Assembly (NCBI GenBank): GCA_016842005.1
Contig: JAENYD010000005.1
Coordinates: forward strand, 1-64,000
Length of the DNA stretch: 64,000 nt
Direction of reading: 5' to 3'
Source: Clostridium thermobutyricum
Lineage (GTDB): Bacteria; Bacillota; Clostridia; Ch29
The position numbers were made by a program, and so were the translations under genes. Under the pieces are notes generated by a model, which saw only the letters and a program-made list of their open reading frames with translations, was not told the origin of the DNA and did not search any database. This document shows, one piece after another, positions 55,017 to 64,000 of this stretch. Position 1 is the stretch's first letter. Each line of letters begins with the position of its first letter.

Positions 55017-56183
55017 ATGAAGAGGTTGGCGGTGCTGGGTTCTACAGGGTCCATCGGGCGACAGACCCTGGAGGTTGTCCGCAAAAACCCACAGCGCTTT
55101 AAAATAGTGTCTCTGACTGCCAAAGAGAATTACCGGCTGTTAAAGGAGCAGGTAGAAGAGTTTAAGCCGCCCTTAGCTGCACTGCTGGATAAGAATAAGG
55201 CTGAAATACTGAAGGACCAATTAAAATGGAACAAGGTCGATGTGCTGGCAGGTGAAGAAGGCATCGAGGCATCTGCTGTATATCCGGAATGTGATATGGT
55301 TGTAAATGGACTGGTGGGTATATCGGGTCTTGTCCCAACCATAAAAGCTGTAGAAGCGGGGAAGGATATAGCCCTTGCCAACAAAGAAGCCCTGGTTGCA
55401 GGCGGGCATCTGGTTATGGAAAAAGCGGCCAGACATAATGCTAAGATATTACCGGTGGACAGCGAGCATTCGGCAGTATTCCAGTGCATAGGTCAGACAC
55501 ACCGGTCCCGGGTTAAAAGGATAATCCTTACTGCATCCGGCGGCCCTTTCAGGGGCATGGAGACGGAAGCATTAAGAAAAGTGAGGGCGGAAGACGCCTT
55601 GAAGCACCCCAACTGGAGTATGGGGAAAAAAATTACCATTGATTCTGCCACTCTGATGAACAAAGGGCTGGAGGTAATTGAGGCAAAATGGCTGTTTGAT
55701 TTAGAACCTGATGAAATACAGGTAGTGATACACCCTCAGAGTATAGTACACTCCATGGTGGAGTTTATAGACGGGTCTGTTCTGGCGCAATTGGGATGGC
55801 CGGACATGAAAATTCCCATTCAGTACGCCCTGACGTATCCTGAAAGAATGCCTGCCGATGTTGAGGTGTTTAACCCGGCAGAGGCCGGATGTCTGGAGTT
55901 TTATCCACCTGATACGGCTACATTTCCCTGTATTAAACTGGCCTATGATGCCCTGAGGGAAGGCGGTTCAATGCCGGTTGTGCTTAACGGGGCCAATGAA
56001 GTTGCGGTTGATATGTTTTTGAAAAACAAACTGGCCTTCACAGATATACCGGAAGTTGTAGAAAAGGTGATGGATATGCATACAACTGCCCGAAATCCTA
56101 ACCTGGATGAAATAATGTACTGGGACGGATGGAGTAGGGAAAAAGCTGTCAGTATTATTAAAGGGGACGGTGCAGGACTTTGA
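55017..56183 (+). CDS. dxr: 1-deoxy-D-xylulose 5-phosphate reductoisomerase
   Basis: NADPH-dependent enzyme (388 aa) that forms MEP, the committed step of non-mevalonate isoprenoid synthesis. GSTGSIGRQTLEVV binds NADPH; PVDSEHSAVFQC, ASGGPFRGM and HPNWSMGKKITIDSATLMNKGLE form the active site. The ATG at 55017 follows GGGAG; 55008 is possible. Its stop overlaps the rseP start by one base. Confidence 0.97.
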   Translation: MKRLAVLGSTGSIGRQTLEVVRKNPQRFKIVSLTAKENYRLLKEQVEEFKPPLAALLDKNKAEILKDQLKWNKVDVLAGEEGIEASAVYPECDMVVNGLVGISGLVPTIKAVEAGKDIALANKEALVAGGHLVMEKAARHNAKILPVDSEHSAVFQCIGQTHRSRVKRIILTASGGPFRGMETEALRKVRAEDALKHPNWSMGKKITIDSATLMNKGLEVIEAKWLFDLEPDEIQVVIHPQSIVHSMVEFIDGSVLAQLGWPDMKIPIQYALTYPERMPADVEVFNPAEAGCLEFYPPDTATFPCIKLAYDALREGGSMPVVLNGANEVAVDMFLKNKLAFTDIPEVVEKVMDMHTTARNPNLDEIMYWDGWSREKAVSIIKGDGAGL

Positions 56184-57199
56184 TGACAATTATTGCTTCG
56201 GTGATTATTTTTGGATTACTGGTTATTGCCCACGAATTCGGACATTTTACAGTGGCCAAGTTATCGGGTATAACTGTAGAAGAATTTGCCATAGGGATGG
56301 GCCCGAAAGTATTCTGGTCAAAGAGGAACAATACCATTTATTCGGTAAGGATTTTTCCCATCGGGGGTTTCGTTAAGATGCTGGGAGAAGATGAAAAGGT
56401 GGAAGCCGAGGGCTCTTTCCAGAGTCAGCCCCTTATGAACAGGATAGCCACCATAGCTGCAGGGCCTGTAATGAATTTTATACTGGCTATAGTACTTTTC
56501 AGTATAATCTTTTTTGTAATCGGAACTCCCACTACCATAATCAACAGTACCACTCCCGGATTTCCTGCCGACAGGGCGGGTATTGTGCCCGGAGACAGGA
56601 TAACCGAGATAAACGGCAACAGCATAAAGACATGGGAGGACATATCCAATATCCTAAAAACATCTGAAAAGGATATTAATGAGATTAAAGTTGACAGAAA
56701 CGGACGCATAATTACCTTTGCCGTAGGGACTGAAGTTGACCAGGAAACCGGCAAAAGGATTATAGGCATCACCCCCGCCAGCAAAAGAAATATAGTTGCT
56801 TCCATTACTTCAGGCATAAAACACAGTTACAGGATTGTATCGGTTATGCTTTCATATCTGACGGGTCTGATACGGGGGGAAGCTTCTGCGGAGGATATTG
56901 TGGGACCGGTGGGAATAATTCACCTTGTGAACCAGGCAGCCAAAACAGGCATAATAAATCTGCTGTCCCTGGCAGGCCTTCTCAGTATAAACCTGGGCAT
57001 TATCAATCTGGTGCCAATACCTGCCCTGGATGGAAGCAGGATAGTGTTTTTGGTGCTGGAAGGTATAAGACGAAAACCAATTGATGTGGAGAAGGAAAGC
57101 CTTATTCACTTTGTCGGTTTTGTACTGCTTATACTGTTGATGATACTTGTAGCCTACAGGGATATTCTCAGATTCAATCTGTTCGGGTCAGGGGGATGA
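56183..57199 (+). CDS. rseP: Site-2 intramembrane metalloprotease RseP/RasP
   Basis: Zinc protease (338 aa) that cuts membrane-embedded anti-sigma factors and signal peptides. HEFGH (17-21) lies in the first TM helix; a single PDZ domain (about 115-190) follows, and NLVPIPALDGSRIVF gives the third zinc ligand near residue 277. It begins in the dxr stop codon. The anti-sigma substrate is not in the window. Confidence 0.96.
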   Translation: MTIIASVIIFGLLVIAHEFGHFTVAKLSGITVEEFAIGMGPKVFWSKRNNTIYSVRIFPIGGFVKMLGEDEKVEAEGSFQSQPLMNRIATIAAGPVMNFILAIVLFSIIFFVIGTPTTIINSTTPGFPADRAGIVPGDRITEINGNSIKTWEDISNILKTSEKDINEIKVDRNGRIITFAVGTEVDQETGKRIIGITPASKRNIVASITSGIKHSYRIVSVMLSYLTGLIRGEASAEDIVGPVGIIHLVNQAAKTGIINLLSLAGLLSINLGIINLVPIPALDGSRIVFLVLEGIRRKPIDVEKESLIHFVGFVLLILLMILVAYRDILRFNLFGSGG

Positions 57200-57204
57200 T
57201 AGCT

Positions 57205-58251
57205 GTGAGACGGGTGAGCAGATGCATCCGTATCGGAAGTGTTCCCGTTGGTGGAAACAGCCCTATTACCATTCAGTCAATGACAAATACCAGGACTGAA
57301 GATGTTGATGCAACAGTTGCTCAGATAAAGCAACTGGAAGAGGCAGGCTGTGATATAATACGGGTGGCTGTTCCCAGCCTGAAGGCGGCTTCGGTCCTGG
57401 GGAGGATAAAAGATAGGATTTCTATTCCCCTGGTGGCTGACATACACTTCGACTACAGGATTGCACTTGAAGCCATCGGGGAAGGGGTTGACGGATTAAG
57501 GATTAATCCGGGCAATATTGGGGATAAAAACAGAATCCAGCAGGTAGTACGGATGGCAAAAAAAAGCCGCATACCTATAAGGATAGGCGTGAACAGCGGT
57601 TCGCTGGAAAAAGACATTCTTGAAAAGTTCGGTTCACCCACAGCAGAGGCCCTGGTAGAGAGCGGCCTGAGACATGTTGCCATCCTGGAAAGCCTGGATT
57701 TTTATGATATCAAGATATCCTTAAAGTCCTCAGACGTATCTACAACCGTAAAGGCGTACAGAATGATCGGCGAAAAGGTTGATTATCCCCTGCATTTGGG
57801 TGTTACGGAAGCAGGAACGCTTATAGGAGGCACCGTGAAATCGTCAATCGGGATCGGTAGCCTGCTATTGGACGGAATAGGAGATACTATAAGAGTATCT
57901 CTTACCGAAGACCCGGTAAGGGAAATAGAGGTGGGGAAAGAAATACTGCGGTCACTGGGTCTTTACAGGAAAGGGATTGAGATTATTTCCTGCCCCACCT
58001 GCGGGAGGTGCAGTATTGACCTCATTAAAATAGCCTCCAGGGTTGCCGATGAGGTGAAAAGTTTGGACAAACCCTTGAAAATTGCAATAATGGGTTGTGC
58101 CGTCAATGGTCCCGGAGAAGCCCGGGAAGCTGATCTGGGGATTGCGGGGGGCAAAGATAAGGGGGTAATTTTCAGAAAGGGGAAAATAATCAGAACCGTC
58201 AAGGAAGAAGAGCTGGTGGATGCTTTAATGGAAGAGATAGAGAAATATTGA
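57205..58251 (+). CDS. ispG: 4-hydroxy-3-methylbut-2-enyl diphosphate synthase IspG
   Basis: Fe-S enzyme (348 aa) of the MEP pathway. The TIM-barrel part begins RVSRCIRIGSVPVGGNSPITIQSMTNT; the C-terminal cluster ligands are in ISCPTCGRCSIDL and MGCAVNGPGEAREADLGI. The GTG at 57205 follows GGGGGATG; the ATG at 57196 is inside that site. With dxr and uppS it forms an isoprenoid subcluster not grouped this way in B. subtilis, where ispG lies elsewhere. Confidence 0.96.
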   Translation: MRRVSRCIRIGSVPVGGNSPITIQSMTNTRTEDVDATVAQIKQLEEAGCDIIRVAVPSLKAASVLGRIKDRISIPLVADIHFDYRIALEAIGEGVDGLRINPGNIGDKNRIQQVVRMAKKSRIPIRIGVNSGSLEKDILEKFGSPTAEALVESGLRHVAILESLDFYDIKISLKSSDVSTTVKAYRMIGEKVDYPLHLGVTEAGTLIGGTVKSSIGIGSLLLDGIGDTIRVSLTEDPVREIEVGKEILRSLGLYRKGIEIISCPTCGRCSIDLIKIASRVADEVKSLDKPLKIAIMGCAVNGPGEAREADLGIAGGKDKGVIFRKGKIIRTVKEEELVDALMEEIEKY

Positions 58252-58287
58252 CAAAACGACTATTATTATATAGAATTTTAGTAACGT

Positions 58288-58316
58288 TTGACCCAGTGAC
58301 ATATCAGGCATATAAC
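58288..58316 (+). promoter_or_regulatory. Sigma-A promoter for proS
   Basis: TTGACC (58288-58293), 17 bases, TATAAC (58311-58316). The start would be near 58323, leaving a 65-base leader with a small TTACA/TGTAA hairpin. No T-box signature was seen. Confidence 0.65.
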
Positions 58317-58387
58317 ATATTACACGTATCTTACACGGCTGTAAACAAAAAGAACCGTCCCTGTTGTTTTCTGAAAGGAGTGACAGT

Positions 58388-59830
58388 ATGGCAAAAAAAG
58401 AAGAAGAATTTGTCAGCCATATCACAAAGCAAAACGAGGATTTTTCACAGTGGTATACAGATGTAATCCTGAAAGCCGATCTTGTTGACTATTCACCTGT
58501 AAAAGGTTGCATGGTGATAAAGCCCAACGGGTATTCCATATGGGAAAACATGCAGAGGGAAATGGATGACAGATTTAAGGCTACCGGTCATAGAAATGCC
58601 TATTTTCCGCTGTTTATACCGGAGGAACTGCTGCAAAAAGAAGCTGAACATGTGGAAGGATTTGCCCCTGAAGTTGCCTGGGTTACGATGGGCGGTAAAG
58701 AAAAACTGGCGGAGCGGATTGCAGTCAGGCCTACCTCCGAAACAATAATCTGCAGTATGTATGCCAAATGGATCAACTCATACAGGGATTTACCGGTTTT
58801 ATACAATCAGTGGTGCAATGTTGTAAGATGGGAAAAAAGCACCAGGCCTTTTTTGAGGACATCCGAGTTCTTGTGGCAGGAAGGGCATACCGCCCATGCA
58901 ACTGAAGAGGATGCAGAGGAAGAAACATTGAAAATGCTTGATGTCTATACCGAATTTGCAAAAAATGTCCTCGCCATTCCGATGATTGTCGGTAGAAAGA
59001 CCGAAAACGAAAAGTTTGCCGGTGCTTTACGGACCTACACAATGGAAGCCCTGATGCTGGACGGTAAAGCCCTCCAGGCAGGCACATCCCACAATCTTGG
59101 ACAGCATTTTGCCAAGGTTTTTGATATACTCTACCTTGATAAAGACGGACAGCAAAAATATGTATGGACTACATCATGGGGAACCTCAACACGGATGATA
59201 GGGGCAGTCATAATGGTGCATGGTGACGACAGGGGCCTTGTACTACCGCCTAAAGTAGCGCCATATCATGTGGTCATTGTACCGGTGGCCCAGCATAAGG
59301 AAGGCGTACTGGAAAAAGCACGGGAACTGCATCAAAGGCTTTCCGCCAAATTCAGAGTGGTAATGGACGACAGGGATACATACAGCCCTGGCTGGAAATT
59401 CAATGAATGGGAACTGAAAGGTATACCGGTAAGGGTTGAGATAGGACCGCGGGACATCGAAAACAACCAGGTTATTGCCGTACGAAGGGATACCGGTGAT
59501 AAAACGGCCATACCCGAGGGCGAAATCGAAAACAGAATGGATGCATTATTGGAAGAGATTCACCTTAACATGTACGAGAAGGCTTTGAAATTCAGGGAGG
59601 AAAACACCCATACTGTTTACAATTTTGGAGAATTCAGGGATACCATAGAGACAAAGAAAGGTTTCATAAAAGCTATGTGGTGCGGAGACAGCAACTGTGA
59701 AGATCAGATTAAAGCGCAAACCGGGGCCACGGCGCGGTGCATACCTTTCCAGCAGGAGGTACTGAATGACAGATGTGTTTTTTGCGGCGGTAAGGCTAAA
59801 GAATTGGTTTATTTCGCCCGGGCCTATTAG
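58388..59830 (+). CDS. proS: Prolyl-tRNA synthetase, archaeal/eukaryal type
   Basis: Class II synthetase (480 aa). Motif 2 [26 protein letters not shown] and motif 3 [17 protein letters not shown] match the archaeal/eukaryal ProRS form. It lacks the roughly 180-residue editing insertion of the bacterial form and has the C-terminal zinc-binding-like extension (CGDSNCEDQ, then [18 protein letters not shown]). It sits between the rseP/ispG genes and polC, where B. subtilis has its bacterial-type proS. GAAAGGAGTGA precedes the ATG. Confidence 0.95.
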   Translation: MAKKEEEFVSHITKQNEDFSQWYTDVILKADLVDYSPVKGCMVIKPNGYSIWENMQREMDDRFKATGHRNAYFPLFIPEELLQKEAEHVEGFAPEVAWVTMGGKEKLAERIAVRPTSETIICSMYAKWINSYRDLPVLYNQWCNVVRWEKSTRPFLRTSEFLWQEGHTAHATEEDAEEETLKMLDVYTEFAKNVLAIPMIVGRKTENEKFAGALRTYTMEALMLDGKALQAGTSHNLGQHFAKVFDILYLDKDGQQKYVWTTSWGTSTRMIGAVIMVHGDDRGLVLPPKVAPYHVVIVPVAQHKEGVLEKARELHQRLSAKFRVVMDDRDTYSPGWKFNEWELKGIPVRVEIGPRDIENNQVIAVRRDTGDKTAIPEGEIENRMDALLEEIHLNMYEKALKFREENTHTVYNFGEFRDTIETKKGFIKAMWCGDSNCEDQIKAQTGATARCIPFQQEVLNDRCVFCGGKAKELVYFARAY

Positions 59831-59850
59831 TGAGGCGGAACAAAGCTAGT

Positions 59851-59880
59851 GAGGTGGAACAAATCCACCTCCTATTTTTT
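59851..59880 (+). terminator. Intrinsic terminator after proS
   Basis: GAGGTGGA (59851-59858), loop ACAAA, TCCACCTC (59864-59871), then CTATTTTTT. Just upstream a near-copy, TGAGGCGGAACAAA (59831-59844), repeats TGAGGTGGAACAAA (59850-59863) with a 19-base period, starting at the proS stop codon. Confidence 0.85.
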
Positions 59881-59890
59881 AGACAGTTTT

Positions 59891-59920
59891 TTGCAGTTAT
59901 TCAGCAAATTATGGTACTAT
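59891..59920 (+). promoter_or_regulatory. Sigma-A promoter for glycosyltransferase gene
   Basis: TTGCAG (59891-59896), 18 bases, TACTAT (59915-59920) preceded by TGG. It follows the proS terminator at once and would start the glycosyltransferase-mgtC-polC transcript. Confidence 0.55.
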
Positions 59921-59996
59921 TTTAGTATGAAGATAAACCCTTGATAATCATAATAGCAAATGCACATGTGCAAGCAAGGTCTGGGGAGGTATGTAA

Positions 59997-60623
59997 ATGG
60001 AAGTTACTGCAGTAATCCCGGCTTACAATGAAGAAGAAAGAATAGGAAAGGTGCTGGAAGCCGTGAAAGCATCCAGCAAGGTGAACCGTATAATCGTAAT
60101 TGATGACGGGTCTGATGATAGGACAGCCCAAACCGCTCAGGACATGGGCGCTGAGGTCATAAAAAACAACCATAACATGGGAAAAGGAGGGGCCCTTCAT
60201 AAAGGATTCAGGGAATGCACTTCTGAAATAATTCTATTTTTGGATGCAGACCTTATCGGATTGAAGTCGGTGCATGTGGACCAATTGATAGAACCGGTCC
60301 TTGCAGGCGAGTGTGATATGAGCGTGGGAATATTTGAAAACGGGAGATTTGCAACCGACCTGGCCCAGAAGGTTGCACCATTTCTGTCCGGCCAAAGGGC
60401 CATAAGGCGGGAAATATTAATGGACGTTAGTGGTCTGGAGATAAGCAGATACGGTGTGGAAACAGCTCTTACAAGGTATGTACATAAAAACAATATAAAG
60501 ATAAAAGAGGTATTACTGCCGGATGTGTCCCATGTAATGAAAGAAGAGAAGCTAGGCTTTGTCCGAGGGTTTGCGGAGAGATTACGAATGTACTGGGATA
60601 TTGTAAGGGCTTTAAGAAGTTGA
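59997..60623 (+). CDS. Family 2 glycosyltransferase
   Basis: A short GT2-type nucleotide-sugar transferase (208 aa). VTAVIPAYNEEERIGKVLEAV and IIVIDDGSDDRTAQTAQDMG bind the nucleotide, and FLDADLIG is the DxD metal site. It ends RLRMYWDIVRALRS without TM segments, so it is likely soluble or peripheral. Dolichol-phosphate-sugar-synthase-like proteins share this layout; the acceptor is unknown. GGGGAGGTATG precedes the ATG. Confidence 0.85.
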   Translation: MEVTAVIPAYNEEERIGKVLEAVKASSKVNRIIVIDDGSDDRTAQTAQDMGAEVIKNNHNMGKGGALHKGFRECTSEIILFLDADLIGLKSVHVDQLIEPVLAGECDMSVGIFENGRFATDLAQKVAPFLSGQRAIRREILMDVSGLEISRYGVETALTRYVHKNNIKIKEVLLPDVSHVMKEEKLGFVRGFAERLRMYWDIVRALRS

Positions 60624-60635
60624 GGAGGTATTCCT

Positions 60636-61301
60636 ATGCTGACACTTGAAACAATACTGGTAAGGGTATTACTGGCATTTGTGCTGAGCGGAGCAGTCGG
60701 ACTGGAGAGGGAAACCAGGAATCACACTGCAGGCTTTAGGACCCATATACTGGTATGTGTCGGGTCCACCCTTGTGATGCTGGTTTCACTGTATATGTTC
60801 GAACTGTACAAGGGTCAGGTCAGCCTTGACCCTGCCCGGCTTGGAGCCCAGGTTATAAGCGGAATAGGTTTTCTGGGGGCAGGGACCATCCTGAAGGAAG
60901 GGGCATCAATAAGAGGGCTTACCACAGCGGCCGGTTTGTGGGCGGTAGCGTGCATAGGCCTTGCCGTGGGAGTAGGATTTTATGAAGGGGCGGTTGCTGT
61001 TACGGTCACAGTGGTGCTAACTCTCACAATAATGGATAAGCTTGAAGAAAGGCTGATAAAAAGGAAAAACCATTATTTCATAACATTGAGGGCCATTGAC
61101 CGGCCGGGGCAACTGGGAAAAATCGGATGTACCCTGGGGGATGAAGGTATTTCCATCAAGCATATCAAGATGTTAAAGGTAAGCGAGAATGTGATTGAGA
61201 TAAACCTGACATTAAAACTGCCCGAACGAATGGGCAGGGAAGATGTATGCAGGATACTGAGCAGTATTGACGGTATTGAACAAATTGTTGACGTAAGCTA
61301 A
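60636..61301 (+). CDS. MgtC/SapB family membrane protein
   Basis: A 221-aa protein. Four or five TM helices (LVRVLLAFVLSGAVGLERETRNHTAGFRTHILVCVG, GIGFLGAGTILKEG, TTAAGLWAVACIGLAVG) form the MgtC core, and a C-terminal ACT-like domain follows (FITLRAIDRPGQLGKIGCTL). Family members affect Mg homeostasis and ATP synthase. It lies 12 bases after the glycosyltransferase and just before polC. AGGAGGTATT precedes the ATG. Confidence 0.93.
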   Translation: MLTLETILVRVLLAFVLSGAVGLERETRNHTAGFRTHILVCVGSTLVMLVSLYMFELYKGQVSLDPARLGAQVISGIGFLGAGTILKEGASIRGLTTAAGLWAVACIGLAVGVGFYEGAVAVTVTVVLTLTIMDKLEERLIKRKNHYFITLRAIDRPGQLGKIGCTLGDEGISIKHIKMLKVSENVIEINLTLKLPERMGREDVCRILSSIDGIEQIVDVS

Positions 61302-61318
61302 CAGGGGGTAAAGGAATA

Positions 61319-64000
61319 ATGCAGGACCTCACCGACGGGATAATCAAAGTACTGGTTAACAGAAAAAAAAATGAAATTATGATTTTTTATAGAGAAACGG
61401 TATCTCCTAAGATCAAGGAGACAATACACAGAGCATTCAAAGAATGCAAAGATGTTAAACTTCAGTTTTATGCAATTGAAGAGGGCAAAGACCTGGAAAA
61501 ATTCGTAGAGTCGTATTGGGAACTGCTGTGCAGGATATGGCGGGAATATCACCCTTCCTGTTCGGGCTGGCTCAGAGAATGCCGCTACCGTGTAAAGGAA
61601 AACCGCCTAAATCTGGTTTTTTCTAGTGATATAGCGATACAGACCCTGGAAAGCAAAAAATTTTCAGTACTGGCAAAGAGAATCCTTGATGCCCTTTACA
61701 AGGAAAAAGTTGACATAAAAATGTTATGGGAAACTGATGTTGGGCGGGACAAAACACCCGTCCTGCGGAAAGAAGAGATTTTTGAAATAAAAAGAATTAT
61801 TTCTATGAACGGCAATAAGAATAAAAGAAATAAAAGGACCGGAAAAACACTCCTGGGGAAAACCTTTAATGGTGAAGCCCGGTCTATAAGTCAGGTTAAC
61901 CAGGAAGCCGGCACAGTGATAATGGAAGGAATAGTTTTTAAAGTAGAGTGCAAGGATATAAAATCGGATAAGTTTTCCAAGATAATCTCAATATATGTTA
62001 CCGATTATCAGGATTCTACAATTGTAAGAATTTTTGCGGACAGGGATAAGGAACAGCATCTGTCCAAAGCCCTCAAACCGGGTCTGCGGCTAAAAATAAG
62101 AGGAGAAATACAGTATAACAGATATATTAAGGAAAATATTGTTATTGCACGGGATATTATGCAGCTGGCTGCTGAAGAAAGAACGGACACCGCGGACAGG
62201 AAAAGAGTGGAACTTCATGCTCATACCCGGTTCAGCGCAATGGATGGGATAGCGCCGGTGGAAGATCTGATTAAAAGGGCATCCCAATGGGGCCTCAAGG
62301 CTATAGCCATTACAGACCACGGAGTGGTGCAGGCCTTTCCCCATGCCTATATTGCTGCAGAAAAGCTTGGGGTAAAAGTGATATACGGTGTGGAAGGGTA
62401 CCTGGTCAATGATGAGAAGGTGCAGGTTTATTCCGGGGACAGGGGATATGGCATTAACGATGAAATTGTTGTGGTTGATATAGAGACTACCGGACTGGAC
62501 CCGATCAAGGACAGGATTACCGAAATTGGTGCTGTAAAGCTCCGGAAGGGCAACATTGTTGACCGCTTCAGTCAATTGATAAACCCGGGAATACCCATCC
62601 CGTCGAAAATAACCGACCTCACAGGCATAACAAACCATATGGTTGAGGATTGTCCCGGTATAGAAGTTGTGCTGCCCCGGTTTCTGTCCTTTGCCGAGGG
62701 GTGTGTGGTAGCGGCCCATAATGCGTTTTTCGACATTGGCTTCATAAGACAGAAGGCTGCCTGTCTGGATATTGAGTTCAAAAACCCGGTTCTGGATACC
62801 CTTAACCTCACAAGATTTCTCTATCCGGAGTTGAAATCACACAAATTGAATATTGTTGCAAGACATCTGGGGGTCAGGCTGGACAGACATCACCGGGCGG
62901 AAGATGACGCCCTGGCTACTGCCCATATTCTGGTTAAATGCTTGAATACTGTCGGGGAGATGGGTATAGAGGGGTTTGAAGAGCTAAACCGAAAAGTTAA
63001 GGACAATGTGGATATCACAAAACAAAAGACATATCACGTGATTATACTGGCGAAAAATCAAGCCGGCCTTGAGAACCTGTACAGGATAATTTCCAGGTCT
63101 CATCTGGAATATTTTCACAAGGTGCCGAGGATACCCAGAAGTTTACTGGGAGAGATGAGAGAAGGACTTATAATCGGGAGCGCCTGTGAAGCCGGTGAGC
63201 TTTACCGCGGATTTGTTGAAAGAAGAACCCGTGAACAGTTAAGAGAGATTGCCGGGTTTTATGACTATCTGGAAATACAGCCCATTGGGAACAACCATTT
63301 TCTGGTGGATAACGGTACGGTAAAAGGCATAGATGACCTGGAACGCATTAACAGAGAGATATATCAATTGGGGAAAGAAATGGGTATACCTGTGGTAGCA
63401 ACCGGCGATGTGCACTTTCTGGAGCCTCAGGACGAGATATTCAGAAGAATAATAATGGCCGGTAAAGGTTTTGAGGATGCGGACAATCAGGCCCCTCTCT
63501 ATCTGCGTACCACCGGAGAGATGCTGGAGGAATTTCAACATCTGGGACCTGAGGCGGCCAATGAAGTTGTTGTAGATAATCCTCAAAAAATAAACCAGGA
63601 CATAGAAGAAATCATACCGGTTCCGCTCCAGACCTACCCCCCCAAAATTCCTGGTTCGGATGAAGAACTGAAGGAGATGACCCTTGATAGGGCAATTGGT
63701 ATGTACGGAGACCCGTTGCCGCAAATAGTTAAAAAGAGGCTGGTCAAAGAACTTAACGCCATAATCAATAACGGATATGCGGTTATGTACATAATTGCCC
63801 AGAAGCTGGTGAACAAATCAATGAAAGACGGGTACCTGGTGGGGTCAAGGGGTTCTGTAGGTTCATCCCTTGTTGCCACCATGAGCGGTATAACCGAAGT
63901 CAATCCCTTACCCCCGCACTATTTATGCAGTGAATGCAAATTCAGCGAATTTATAACCGATGGCAGTGTGGGCACTGGAGCAGACCTTCCGGACAGGGAA
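61319..64000 (+). CDS. polC: DNA polymerase III PolC (5' part, runs off window)
   Basis: Gram-positive replicative polymerase; 894 codons are present and the frame is still open at the right edge (usual length about 1,430 aa). The order is an N-terminal domain (1-210), an OB domain, a PHP domain (VELHAHTRFSAMDG, ITDHGVVQAFPHA) and, inserted in PHP, a DnaQ-like proofreading exonuclease (VVVDIETTGLD, AAHNAFFDIGFI, HHRAEDDALAT). The last part (GSRGSVGSSLVATMSG) begins the polymerase core. It is absent from the ORF track because no stop falls in the window. GGGGGTAAAGGAATA precedes the ATG. Confidence 0.97.
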   Translation, partial: MQDLTDGIIKVLVNRKKNEIMIFYRETVSPKIKETIHRAFKECKDVKLQFYAIEEGKDLEKFVESYWELLCRIWREYHPSCSGWLRECRYRVKENRLNLVFSSDIAIQTLESKKFSVLAKRILDALYKEKVDIKMLWETDVGRDKTPVLRKEEIFEIKRIISMNGNKNKRNKRTGKTLLGKTFNGEARSISQVNQEAGTVIMEGIVFKVECKDIKSDKFSKIISIYVTDYQDSTIVRIFADRDKEQHLSKALKPGLRLKIRGEIQYNRYIKENIVIARDIMQLAAEERTDTADRKRVELHAHTRFSAMDGIAPVEDLIKRASQWGLKAIAITDHGVVQAFPHAYIAAEKLGVKVIYGVEGYLVNDEKVQVYSGDRGYGINDEIVVVDIETTGLDPIKDRITEIGAVKLRKGNIVDRFSQLINPGIPIPSKITDLTGITNHMVEDCPGIEVVLPRFLSFAEGCVVAAHNAFFDIGFIRQKAACLDIEFKNPVLDTLNLTRFLYPELKSHKLNIVARHLGVRLDRHHRAEDDALATAHILVKCLNTVGEMGIEGFEELNRKVKDNVDITKQKTYHVIILAKNQAGLENLYRIISRSHLEYFHKVPRIPRSLLGEMREGLIIGSACEAGELYRGFVERRTREQLREIAGFYDYLEIQPIGNNHFLVDNGTVKGIDDLERINREIYQLGKEMGIPVVATGDVHFLEPQDEIFRRIIMAGKGFEDADNQAPLYLRTTGEMLEEFQHLGPEAANEVVVDNPQKINQDIEEIIPVPLQTYPPKIPGSDEELKEMTLDRAIGMYGDPLPQIVKKRLVKELNAIINNGYAVMYIIAQKLVNKSMKDGYLVGSRGSVGSSLVATMSGITEVNPLPPHYLCSECKFSEFITDGSVGTGADLPDRE

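Noticed and set aside
58252-58387. T-box leader before proS
   Set aside because: No T-box sequence, specifier loop or terminator is seen; only a small hairpin.

Overview
This 64 kb window is one unidirectional (all + strand) block of housekeeping and motility genes from a flagellated Firmicute, most likely a member of the Clostridia. The gene order is almost that of Bacillus subtilis: ylxM-ffh-rpsP-khpA-rimM-trmD-rplS-lepB-rbgA-rnhB-ylqG/ylqH-yraN-comM-dprA-topA-trmFO-hslVU-codY, then a fla/che operon from flgB to sigD with swrB-like and other small genes, then rpsB-tsf-pyrH-frr-uppS-cdsA-dxr-rseP-ispG-proS-polC. Clostridial rather than Bacillus traits are motAB inside the fla operon, FliK and a large FlgE, an archaeal/eukaryal-type ProRS, FapA behind sigD, and heavy use of AGA/AGG and ATA codons. 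No tRNA, rRNA, insertion sequence, prophage or CRISPR array was seen.

Region 1 (1-16.6 kb) covers protein targeting, translation, RNA modification, DNA uptake and topology, and proteolysis. A strong sigma-A promoter starts ylxM-ffh and another starts rplS. Two small flagellar-export-like genes (YlqG, FliK-like; YlqH, FlhB C-terminal-like) sit here, away from the main flagellar operon. The block ends with hslV-hslU-codY; the XerC-type recombinase gene (codV) that lies between trmFO and hslV in Bacillus is absent.

Region 2 (17.4-50 kb) is a flagellar and chemotaxis operon of about 37 genes. It is preceded by a textbook class I cyclic-di-GMP (GEMM) riboswitch and a strong intrinsic terminator, so c-di-GMP probably decides whether RNA polymerase enters the operon. 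The same operon encodes a PilZ-domain c-di-GMP receptor of the YcgR/MotI type, giving a second, post-translational level of c-di-GMP control over the motor. The order is flgBC, fliEFGHIJ, a MotE-like gene, fliK, flgD, a TIGR02530-type gene, flgE, flbD, motAB, fliLMY, cheY, fliOPQR, flhBAFG, PilZ, cheBAWCD, a small membrane protein, sigD, fapA, and three small genes (one SwrB-like, one an MltG-like domain without the catalytic part). The hook gene flgE carries a sharply AT-rich central segment, which looks like a domain of different origin.

Region 3 (50-64 kb) is a translation, isoprenoid and envelope block (rpsB to ispG), followed by proS, a small glycosyltransferase, an MgtC-family protein and the 5' part of polC, which runs off the window. 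Long perfect stem-loops with four-base loops and no U-tract lie after rpsB, after tsf and before uppS. A 38-codon ORF before dxr resembles the tail of an AI-2E family permease and may be a gene relic. All assignments come from reading the sequence; no database search was run.
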